From assembly GCA_001839685.1 (NCBI GenBank), contig MLAK01000461.1, positions 1 through 35,535 on the forward strand: 35,535 nucleotides of DNA, given 5' to 3'. Origin of the DNA: Tritrichomonas foetus. Its lineage: Eukaryota; Parabasalia; Tritrichomonadida; Tritrichomonadidae. Made by a program: the position numbers and the translations under genes. The notes under the pieces were generated by a model, which was given only the letters and a program-made list of their open reading frames with translations, was not told where the DNA came from and searched no databases. This document shows positions 27,206-35,535 of the stretch, piece after piece (the first letter of the stretch is position 1; each line of letters starts with the position of its first letter).

Positions 27206-28269
27206 TTTTGTGTTTTATTTATTTGATGTGGGATAAATTTGAATTGAAAAAACATAAAATGTAAACTATACAATTGCTTTCTGTGAAAGACGAAGCACTA
27301 ATTAAAATTGTAAAGTTTACATTGGGTGTGAAAACCTCAAAAAGTTAAACATATCATCAAAATAATATGAAGTTACAGTGAGGAAACAATAAATGATGAA
27401 AATTATTTATTTGACATATAAATCGAGAAATGGCCAGTAAAAAATTCATTGGAAACTTTTGAATACACAGAAATCACAATTGACAGGTAATCACAAAAAA
27501 TCTGTGAAGATAATTTCAAAAAATCACAGGATTTATCTTGAGAAAGAATGCTGAGTTAACATTTAAGTTTCTTATTTTTATTTCAAAAGATAACCCGTTT
27601 TAATTTCTTCTTTATTGAGATATATGACATAAAATTTTCTCTCTTTATTGACATTAATAATATGGAAATATATTGTTAAAAATTAAACATAAATTATAAT
27701 TTCCATAAATATATATCTATATCAATTGGTCTAAATAAAATAATTATTAAAAAAGAAAAATAATTGATGAAAATGAGGATATTCTCAGTTTAATTATCAA
27801 ATGGAAATATCAATACCTCAATCATTTCTGAAAACTTATTTTCCTCAAATGTTGAGTTGATTTTTGTTGGAATTGTTTCCTATTTTACCATCAAATTGGT
27901 ATAAACTTATTTCATCGAAAGTGTTCAGTTTGAGAATGTTCCAAATTTTTCTTCTGAGCTCAATTTGCATGAATCATTTTTATTTCGATGTTTCTGACAA
28001 ATTAATGAATTATTTGCTTAGCATATGAATATTTCACTTAGTGAAATCAATATTATTTTATTGTTGAAAATAAAGCATGATATTGAAATCCAAATCGAAA
28101 TATTCAATTGAAGATTGGTTTAATTATTTACTTGAAAAGATAAGAAACCCTTGAATATTGTATGAAAGTACAAATTTGCATGCTTTAAAAGCTGTTTGCT
28201 TAGTTGCATTTGATCAATAAATGATGAATTATCCAAAATGATGGTTCAGTATAATTAATGACTCGATAT
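27206..28269. other. Intergenic region with a possible coding relic
   Basis: A plus-strand frame from ATG 27801 to TGA 28026-28028 is 75 codons with one internal stop (EISIPQSFLKTYFPQMLS, stop, then a hydrophobic stretch). A second plus frame over the same bases is also unusually open, so the true frame, if any, is unclear. An AAAAAGTT lies at 27339. I see nothing else. Confidence 0.3.
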
Positions 28270-28277
28270 ATTTAATA
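28270..28277. repeat. Target-site duplication, left copy
   Basis: ATTTAATA directly precedes the left terminal inverted repeat and is repeated exactly at 33544-33551 after the right one. An 8-bp duplication is characteristic of the P superfamily (also of hAT, which the transposase excludes). Confidence 0.93.
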
Positions 28278-28281
28278 AGAA

Positions 28282-30384
28282 CCCGACCGACTCGACTATT
28301 TTTAATTTTTTTTTAAAAAAAATATATGATAGTATTATATATACATATTTATATATGCAACATTAGTTAAAAATAAAATTACTTTACTTTTTACAATTCG
28401 CCTAGATTTAACCTTGTTTGTTTTTCGGAATCTCTTTTTCTCAGAAAGAAAAAACACAATGAGTTAATAAAATTAATAAAAATACTGTATATCTTATTGT
28501 GAGTTTATAAAATGATAAATTAATCATTTTACAAATGTTTTACTCTAAATATTTGTATTTTACAAATTCAAAGACCGGATAATATTTTTGAATGAACTTA
28601 TAGAAAATTTTTCCAATCATTGAATTTCAAAAAAAATCATTAAACATCAATCATTTTCTAGTTTTTAATTCTTTATTAAAGTTATACCGATTATGATGAA
28701 AGAAAAAAATCATAATGAATGAAAATTATTGGTAGTATTTTAGGAATTTACTATGAAAGATATCTTTCCTTTTTTATTATATATTTTATAAAAATTATTT
28801 TTTCATCTTCCCATATCCTGAATTGGAATATCTACGAACTATTGTCTGGTTGTTTTGTTTTAATAACCGTGTTTCATTTGTGGATCTACTTTGTCTCGGA
28901 GGAGAAAGTTTGTGCTTTTCGATGAGAGAATCAAGGTCATAAATATCATCTATTAAAGATTTGAAATCAAAAGAAAATGACTCTAAAAGAATTTCTTCAT
29001 CATGTAATAATACACTGGAATCAATATTCTTCCATAATTGTAAAGCAATTTGTCTGCATTTCAGAACATCCTCTTTTACCAATTGATTTGACCCTTCTTC
29101 AACACAAGCAAATTCATAATTTCGAGAATTCACAGTATTTGTTAAATCTGGATTATTTAAATTCATATGGTCAATAATAATTAAACGATCTATTACTTCA
29201 ATTATTTTTTCAATTTCATAATTATATCGACAGCCTAGCCTAACTCGTCCAAAATAGTGTTCGAGCAACATTGTACCATATTCTATCATCGAAAATGATG
29301 ATTCAACTGTTCCCAATGCCGAAATTAAACTTACAATATCGTTTAATAAATGATCAATTAGTGGTTTATCTAAAAAAGTAGTTGCAATAATTTGGTTTTT
29401 AATATCAATTGTTCTAGGTTGCTTTGTTTCATTACTTTGTTTTGTATTTTGTGTTTTCGCAGACTTTTCATAATTAGGATAAGTTGTTCCATTAATACTA
29501 ATTATTGAATTATTTTTAAAGTATGGAATATGTTCACTTTTTTTCCCATTTAAAAATCTTCGATAAATTAATAAAAATTCAGCAGAAATACTTAACATCA
29601 TCAATACAGTGTACCGTGGGGTGTTTTCGTGCACAGCTATATTCAAAGATGCGCAGATCATAAAAAACGAAAATAAATCCCATATTTCATAATCATATAA
29701 AGTTGCAAGGTTTTTCTTTTTAAATAATTCTTTGGGAAAAAAATCATCCATTTTGGTACTTGACTTATTAGAAAGAACTTTCTCAGGAACATCAAAAAAA
29801 TTACGAATATCAAAAGTTCCATATTGTTTAGATTTAGAAGTCCAAGCTAATTTGACATGATTTACAAAACGATACCTTAGTCGTTTCAGAACATGATTCG
29901 GATCGCATATTACATGAAAAAGCATATGAGAAGAATTAAAAAGATTTTTGGCTTGATTAAAGTTGCTCATCCAGTCATGAATAAATGTATCATGAAAGCC
30001 TTTATATTTTAGGTCACCATCAAGAGCCAAAAAATGTAAATTTAATTTTAAAGTTGGATGTCGAAGTAAATCAATCATTTCATATATATCTCTTATTACT
30101 TTGTCGTCTGCGTTTCCCTGCGAGTGTTCAATATAATAAATAGGTAAAGGTTTGGCAAAAATATTGTTTAAAGGAATGATATAAAAAACAAAAATATTTG
30201 AAATAATATTTTTGTTATCATATTGCTTTTGAACAAATTTTTCAAATGATTTAAAACATTTAAGGAGATTATTTATTTCATCGATAGAGATATCATCTGA
30301 ATTCAACAACCCCGAAAATTCAGAGTTTTCTTTGATTTTGACTGTTTCTGTGATCTTAATTGCATCAACTGCTAATCCAACATN
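28282..30384. repeat. Exact duplicate of 30385-32486, joined through an N
   Basis: 28282-30383 matches 30385-32486 at a constant offset of 2103 with no difference in the stretches I compared. The joint is a single N at 30384, immediately followed by the left terminal repeat sequence (CCCGACCGACTCG) without its first four bases. The most likely reading is two overlapping contigs placed end to end rather than merged. Confidence 0.9.
28795..30383 (-). pseudogene. Duplicated C-terminal part of the transposase (probable assembly copy)
   Basis: This frame encodes the last roughly 530 residues of the transposase, identical to the intact copy from the VGLAVDAIKI region to the end, and breaks off at the N at 30384. 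It lacks the N-terminal DNA-binding region and has no start codon of its own. If the duplication were real it would be a dead fragment; more probably it does not exist in the genome. Confidence 0.85.
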
Positions 30385-30897
30385 CCCGACCGACTCGACT
30401 ATTTTTAATTTTTTTTTAAAAAAAATATATGATAGTATTATATATACATATTTATATATGCAACATTAGTTAAAAATAAAATTACTTTACTTTTTACAAT
30501 TCGCCTAGATTTAACCTTGTTTGTTTTTCGGAATCTCTTTTTCTCAGAAAGAAAAAACACAATGAGTTAATAAAATTAATAAAAATACTGTATATCTTAT
30601 TGTGAGTTTATAAAATGATAAATTAATCATTTTACAAATGTTTTACTCTAAATATTTGTATTTTACAAATTCAAAGACCGGATAATATTTTTGAATGAAC
30701 TTATAGAAAATTTTTCCAATCATTGAATTTCAAAAAAAATCATTAAACATCAATCATTTTCTAGTTTTTAATTCTTTATTAAAGTTATACCGATTATGAT
30801 GAAAGAAAAAAATCATAATGAATGAAAATTATTGGTAGTATTTTAGGAATTTACTATGAAAGATATCTTTCCTTTTTTATTATATATTTTATAAAAA

Positions 30898-33321
30898 TTA
30901 TTTTTTCATCTTCCCATATCCTGAATTGGAATATCTACGAACTATTGTCTGGTTGTTTTGTTTTAATAACCGTGTTTCATTTGTGGATCTACTTTGTCTC
31001 GGAGGAGAAAGTTTGTGCTTTTCGATGAGAGAATCAAGGTCATAAATATCATCTATTAAAGATTTGAAATCAAAAGAAAATGACTCTAAAAGAATTTCTT
31101 CATCATGTAATAATACACTGGAATCAATATTCTTCCATAATTGTAAAGCAATTTGTCTGCATTTCAGAACATCCTCTTTTACCAATTGATTTGACCCTTC
31201 TTCAACACAAGCAAATTCATAATTTCGAGAATTCACAGTATTTGTTAAATCTGGATTATTTAAATTCATATGGTCAATAATAATTAAACGATCTATTACT
31301 TCAATTATTTTTTCAATTTCATAATTATATCGACAGCCTAGCCTAACTCGTCCAAAATAGTGTTCGAGCAACATTGTACCATATTCTATCATCGAAAATG
31401 ATGATTCAACTGTTCCCAATGCCGAAATTAAACTTACAATATCGTTTAATAAATGATCAATTAGTGGTTTATCTAAAAAAGTAGTTGCAATAATTTGGTT
31501 TTTAATATCAATTGTTCTAGGTTGCTTTGTTTCATTACTTTGTTTTGTATTTTGTGTTTTCGCAGACTTTTCATAATTAGGATAAGTTGTTCCATTAATA
31601 CTAATTATTGAATTATTTTTAAAGTATGGAATATGTTCACTTTTTTTCCCATTTAAAAATCTTCGATAAATTAATAAAAATTCAGCAGAAATACTTAACA
31701 TCATCAATACAGTGTACCGTGGGGTGTTTTCGTGCACAGCTATATTCAAAGATGCGCAGATCATAAAAAACGAAAATAAATCCCATATTTCATAATCATA
31801 TAAAGTTGCAAGGTTTTTCTTTTTAAATAATTCTTTGGGAAAAAAATCATCCATTTTGGTACTTGACTTATTAGAAAGAACTTTCTCAGGAACATCAAAA
31901 AAATTACGAATATCAAAAGTTCCATATTGTTTAGATTTAGAAGTCCAAGCTAATTTGACATGATTTACAAAACGATACCTTAGTCGTTTCAGAACATGAT
32001 TCGGATCGCATATTACATGAAAAAGCATATGAGAAGAATTAAAAAGATTTTTGGCTTGATTAAAGTTGCTCATCCAGTCATGAATAAATGTATCATGAAA
32101 GCCTTTATATTTTAGGTCACCATCAAGAGCCAAAAAATGTAAATTTAATTTTAAAGTTGGATGTCGAAGTAAATCAATCATTTCATATATATCTCTTATT
32201 ACTTTGTCGTCTGCGTTTCCCTGCGAGTGTTCAATATAATAAATAGGTAAAGGTTTGGCAAAAATATTGTTTAAAGGAATGATATAAAAAACAAAAATAT
32301 TTGAAATAATATTTTTGTTATCATATTGCTTTTGAACAAATTTTTCAAATGATTTAAAACATTTAAGGAGATTATTTATTTCATCGATAGAGATATCATC
32401 TGAATTCAACAACCCCGAAAATTCAGAGTTTTCTTTGATTTTGACTGTTTCTGTGATCTTAATTGCATCAACTGCTAATCCAACATCTATTAGATTATTG
32501 TTTGACAAGTTATATAATTTTTTCCATTTAATAATATTCGATACAATATCTTTTTTGTCTTTAACTATTTGAGGATAATTTTCTCTGTGTTCTGTTAACC
32601 AAGTAGAAACAGTTGATATAACTGGACCATTTAACATTTTTGAAACATAAGAAAAAGATTTTCTGCTTAATAGAAACAATTCTGTCCAAAAAAGTTTGGT
32701 TTGATGGTTTTTATATCTTTTACCGTTTGAGGGTTTCTTCATTCCTTTTTTATATAAATCTAGTAAAAATAATTGTTTTTCGCTAGAAACTTCACAATAG
32801 CTATTCTTTAGTTTTTCAATGTCATTCTGTAATGACTGATCTTCGGACAAAAAAACTGAAGAAATTTGACTATGACAATTATCTGTTAATTTTTTGGAAT
32901 TAAAGTCATGCTTCATTTTTTTATTAAAACGGGCAACTGAGCAAATTTGATTTCTATTCATTGGTGATCGAAATTGTTTGGGTAAAACTTCAAAGACTAT
33001 ATCATGTTCATACTGGAAATGAAAAAATTTAGGTGGTTCTGAGCACAATTCATTATGACAATACTTATAGTTCATTTCCGACAATAACTGTTTTTTCAGT
33101 GATTTCCTGGTTTTATGAGCTTTTTTATAAGCTTCAAAATGATATCCGTTTTGACTATCCATAACTGGTACATAACTCGTGCAAATTTCGGAAATGATTG
33201 ACGAATCTACTGCAAGCTGTTGTGAGATTGATGAATATGATTCGCCCATTTCATTAAGGTAGTAAATATAAGCTTTGTCGAATCTGTTAAATTCTCGTAC
33301 ACGCTGAAACACACGGTTCAT
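30898..33321 (-). CDS. P-superfamily transposase, apparently intact
   Basis: The product has 807 residues from ATG 33321 to TAA 30898. The N-terminus has a helix-turn-helix-like segment (KAYIYYLNEMGESYSSISQQ) rather than an evident THAP zinc finger. A second HTH-like region lies at about 195-260 (FSYVSKMLNGPVISTVSTWL). The RNase H-like catalytic core follows: D285 in GLAVDAIKI, D400 in LALDGDLKYKG, then CDPNHVLKRLRYRF (D439, H442), the counterpart of the D-x-P-H-x-x-K motif of P elements, and finally MLLEHYFGRVR with E653, the expected last acidic residue. In Drosophila P transposase the matching site reads QDxLENFF; here the Asp is replaced. The C-terminus is basic. It should cut and paste the element using the 18-bp ends. 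No stop or frameshift interrupts it, so it may be active. Confidence 0.88.
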   Translation of the reverse strand: MNRVFQRVREFNRFDKAYIYYLNEMGESYSSISQQLAVDSSIISEICTSYVPVMDSQNGYHFEAYKKAHKTRKSLKKQLLSEMNYKYCHNELCSEPPKFFHFQYEHDIVFEVLPKQFRSPMNRNQICSVARFNKKMKHDFNSKKLTDNCHSQISSVFLSEDQSLQNDIEKLKNSYCEVSSEKQLFLLDLYKKGMKKPSNGKRYKNHQTKLFWTELFLLSRKSFSYVSKMLNGPVISTVSTWLTEHRENYPQIVKDKKDIVSNIIKWKKLYNLSNNNLIDVGLAVDAIKITETVKIKENSEFSGLLNSDDISIDEINNLLKCFKSFEKFVQKQYDNKNIISNIFVFYIIPLNNIFAKPLPIYYIEHSQGNADDKVIRDIYEMIDLLRHPTLKLNLHFLALDGDLKYKGFHDTFIHDWMSNFNQAKNLFNSSHMLFHVICDPNHVLKRLRYRFVNHVKLAWTSKSKQYGTFDIRNFFDVPEKVLSNKSSTKMDDFFPKELFKKKNLATLYDYEIWDLFSFFMICASLNIAVHENTPRYTVLMMLSISAEFLLIYRRFLNGKKSEHIPYFKNNSIISINGTTYPNYEKSAKTQNTKQSNETKQPRTIDIKNQIIATTFLDKPLIDHLLNDIVSLISALGTVESSFSMIEYGTMLLEHYFGRVRLGCRYNYEIEKIIEVIDRLIIIDHMNLNNPDLTNTVNSRNYEFACVEEGSNQLVKEDVLKCRQIALQLWKNIDSSVLLHDEEILLESFSFDFKSLIDDIYDLDSLIEKHKLSPPRQSRSTNETRLLKQNNQTIVRRYSNSGYGKMKK

Positions 33322-33543
33322 TGACTAAATTTTTAAAATCAATATCTTCCGAACGATATAATAAAGTATTGAAATATCATTATAAAGTTTTGAAAATATT
33401 TACATAATTTAAAATCAAAATATCTCCTTTTCCAATAGACAAAAATTTATCTAAGTTGGCTATTCATCTTAAAATATAATTTAAAAAATATATTCAAAAT
33501 ATTTAAAAAATCTGATAGAGAATTATCGAGTCGGTCGGGTTCT

Positions 33544-33551
33544 ATTTAATA
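33544..33551. repeat. Target-site duplication, right copy
   Basis: ATTTAATA, identical to 28270-28277, directly follows the right terminal inverted repeat. That both copies are unmutated suggests a recent insertion. Confidence 0.93.
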
Positions 33552-33752
33552 CTATTGTATCATTTAAATTTCAAATGAACCAAAAAATAGTTGATGGTTA
33601 ACAGAGTCTTTGATAACTGATGTATTCAAACAAAAATCGACAAAACTGACATCTAATACGTAATAAATCAGTAAAATTATGTGAATACAACGAATTTTGA
33701 TTTTCGAAAGGTTAGTCGATGCGAAATTTCTTTTTCAGAATTATCGATTCAC

Positions 33753-34139
33753 ATGCCTGGATGGGAAACTTACATGAAAATGATATCCTGCAATAATGAA
33801 ACATCTGCAATTATTTCAGAGACCAAATCATGCTGCTCTCAGGGCAATCAATTCAATTTCTCTTTACAACCTATTTCTGAATGGTTTGATTATTTTGAAA
33901 ATCCGAAGAATGCTCGACAAAATGGAATATCATTTTATAAATCTGATCGAATGATGAAAATGTTTGCTATTTAGATTCACTCAAATATTATTATTGGCAG
34001 AAGAGATGGATTTAGTTTGATTTTAATGAGATCAAAAACATTATTGGTTGCTTCATTCATCGAAAATAATAGGCATTTCAAAAAATCAAAAAAAAAAATT
34101 GAAAAATGCATTAAAGCATTAATAGCTGTGAATTATTGA
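33753..34139 (+). pseudogene. Profilin with one in-frame stop
   Basis: From ATG 33753 the frame reads MPGWETYMKMI and SAIISETKSCC, then an ISEWFDYFENP helix, NGISFYKSDRMMKMFAI, a TAG at 33972-33974 (codon 74), and in the same frame IIIGRRDGFSLILMRSKTLL, VASFIENN and a basic C-terminal helix, ending at TGA 34137-34139. The length (128 codons), the N-terminal W-x-x-Y helix, the G-I-x-F-x-x-x-(K/R) strand, the G(R/K)x-x-x-G turn and the xxK(T)xxLLVA strand all follow the profilin order. Profilin binds actin monomers and poly-proline and controls filament assembly. Divergence and the stop suggest a pseudogene; a single base error is the alternative. It sits 200 bp from the transposon insertion. 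Confidence 0.6.
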
Positions 34140-34492
34140 TTGTAGTCAATATATATTCTTTATTATAGCCAGCTTCTTTTTCAATTATAACTTCCCCAAC
34201 GGCTGTTCAGGTGTTTGCGTACGTCATTTTTTTCGACATTTCTTCACTAAGTCCTCATTCAAAAAGTTCATTTCTCAAATAAACATTCAATGATGACTTT
34301 CAAAATTTAAATAAAATTTCTAACAAAATAACTGTTTTATTAGAGAATACTGCGGAATTATTTCATTTTTTTATGGGAAATTATATATAGAAAATTATAA
34401 GTAATTATTTTATATAGAATATTTCCTCCCATCTAGAAATTTAAGTAAGTTATTATGATTTGCATTTTCATAACCTTTGAATTTGTCTTAAC

Positions 34493-34723
34493 TTATTTAA
34501 TTGAATTATTCAAATCTTTATGAAATTCACAACAGTTATATAATCTTTCAATGAACATTTTGAATTTTGTAAGATAGCAGTCAATTTCCAAGAAATTTTC
34601 AATATTTTTATTTTGCACATCAATTTTTTGAATCAAGACAATAGAAAAATATTTACAAATTTGAAAGTTACTGTTTTTCAATCCAATCAATCGTTTTTTT
34701 TTGGATTGTACCAGATTCCCCAT
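34493..34723 (-). CDS. Small hypothetical ORF, 76 residues
   Basis: An ATG-started frame (MGNLVQSKKKRLIGLKNSNF) that is Lys-, Ile- and Asn-rich with two cysteines in NCCEF. No domain is recognised. The N-terminal MG could be myristoylated, but that is speculative. The flanking 34140-34492 shows no feature. Confidence 0.25.
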   Translation of the reverse strand: MGNLVQSKKKRLIGLKNSNFQICKYFSIVLIQKIDVQNKNIENFLEIDCYLTKFKMFIERLYNCCEFHKDLNNSIK

Positions 34724-34796
34724 GGGAATTCCACACGAAGGTCAATTATTTCAACCTTTGTGAAGGGGAGTAATTATTAAATAAAAGAAAAAGTTG

Positions 34797-35024
34797 CTTC
34801 ATGTGGAGCGTTTTCAATATCATTTTCGAGATTTTGAATTGTCTAAAAAATATGTTTTGAATACTATTCCATATTTTTGGAAAAAGTTAAAGTCAGTGAT
34901 CTCGACGAAGTTTTCCCCGTTTCAAAAACATACAGGCGAAACAAAAGAAGCGATTATCTCAATTCCAAAAAGCAACCAAATTACAAATGTGAAAACAAAT
35001 GATTATTTTGTTGTTTACAAATAG
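34797..35024 (+). pseudogene. ATG-less coding-like ORF, about 76 codons
   Basis: The frame open from 34785 reads LLHVERFQYHFRDFELSKKY and ends TNVKTNDYFVVYK at the stop. It has no ATG, yet the composition is protein-like. An AAAAAGTT (34789-34796) lies at its beginning. Probably a fragment of a lost gene; family not recognised. 35025-35429 beyond it is featureless, A+T-rich sequence. Confidence 0.3.
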
Positions 35025-35429
35025 ACATTTATACCCAAAGATCCGATACCAAAATTTTATTTTTATTATGGATGTACCGTTTAAATGAATTTTAAACAAT
35101 TTTCTTATTCATAGTAAATTTTTTTCTCGACCTATTTTTTTTTTTAATTTAATCAAGTTCTTTTTCCTTTTTCTGGATTTAATTCCACATGGAGATATTA
35201 TTTTTGTTTATTTTCTGCCACTATAGTGCATATTTTGTGGTGATAAAAATATTATTTTGACTGTTTTGCCTTATTCGATTGGGAAATGGGTGATATTGTA
35301 TATATATTTCGGATTCCGAGCCTTATAAATACTATATGTCTTTGGTCTCAATATTTCTATTTATGAATAATAATAATATAAAAAAAAGAAGGAACGAAAT
35401 AAAGGAATAAAAACAAACGAATCAAATAA

Positions 35430-35535
35430 ATAATGAAGTAAATGAATAATAAAATCAAGGAATAATGAAGCAAATGAATAATGAAATCAAGGAATAATGA
35501 AATCAAGGATTAATGAAGTAAATGAATAATGAAAT
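35430..35535. repeat. 32-bp tandem repeat with a 16-bp sub-unit, runs off the window
   Basis: Units begin ATAATGAAG(T/C)AAATGAATAA and continue TRAAATCAAGGA: 35430-35461, 35462-35493, a shortened 16-bp unit at 35494-35509, then the next unit from 35510 to the window end. The array probably continues beyond 35535. Confidence 0.85.

Larger units (their letters stand above)
28278..33543 (-). mobile_element. P-superfamily DNA transposon (as assembled, with an internal 2.1-kb duplication)
   Basis: The termini are perfect 18-bp inverted repeats, AGAACCCGACCGACTCGA at 28278-28295 and its reverse complement at 33526-33543, bounded by the 8-bp duplication ATTTAATA. The element carries one transposase gene on the minus strand. 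There are about 220 bp between the right end and the transposase ATG, and about 515 bp of A+T-rich non-coding sequence between the left end and its stop. As assembled it is 5266 bp, but 2102 bp are present twice across an N; without the extra copy the element would be about 3163 bp, a normal size for an autonomous P element. A second copy's right end is at 1-204. Confidence 0.92.

Noticed and set aside
28719..29177. Plus-strand ORFs of 66-68 codons, also present at 30822-31280
   Set aside because: Antisense shadows of the transposase and its flank; they appear twice only because the segment is duplicated.
28278..33543. hAT element or Maverick/Polinton
   Set aside because: hAT also makes 8-bp duplications, but the transposase has P-type DPNH and LLEHYF motifs and no hAT dimerisation motif; Mavericks make 6-bp duplications and carry many genes.

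Overview
The window reads as nuclear DNA of a parabasalid protist, most likely a Tritrichomonas-type trichomonad. It is very A+T rich. Its large genes are intronless as far as I can see, and several stop codons run into TAAA. The gene set fits that group: a BspA-type leucine-rich-repeat protein, stand-alone protein kinases, a tubulin polyglutamylase-like TTLL protein, a TMEM62-like phosphoesterase, and a P-superfamily DNA transposon. This assignment is inferred from content; no rRNA or other marker is present.

Layout. 1-204 is the right end of one P-element copy. 590-1740 is a frameshifted type I membrane protein with an MRH-like lumenal domain. 1741-5330 is a gene graveyard: a relic on the minus strand, a fragment of an MRH-gene paralogue, a longer plus-strand relic, 15-bp tandem repeats and inverted repeats. 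5338-6459 is a KRE2/MNT1-like (GT15-like) glycosyltransferase followed by a 44-base A run. 6663-7314 holds a broken gene with a recognisable BET-type NET domain. 7880-14278 (minus) is a 2132-residue protein with IQ motifs, a propeller-like region, a pseudokinase and a helical repeat tail. 15924-18170 is the TTLL gene and 18341-19711 a multi-pass membrane protein of GOST/Wntless-like layout. 20637-21053 is a pseudogene, 21383-22360 (minus) an apparently active protein kinase, 23847-25835 the TMEM62-like gene, and 26189-27205 (minus) the BspA-like protein.

28278-33543 is a P-superfamily transposon with 18-bp perfect terminal inverted repeats and an 8-bp target duplication (ATTTAATA). Inside it, 2102 bp are repeated exactly across a single N, so the real element is probably about 3.16 kb and the duplication an assembly error. 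Beyond it, 33753-34139 reads as profilin interrupted by one stop codon, followed by short ORFs and a 32-bp tandem repeat at the window end.

The genes do not form an operon or pathway. The shared themes are the cytoskeleton (TTLL, IQ protein, profilin relic), secretory/membrane proteins (MRH, GT15-like, GOST-like, TMEM62-like), and a recurring AAAAAGT motif, often as inverted pairs, upstream of several genes.
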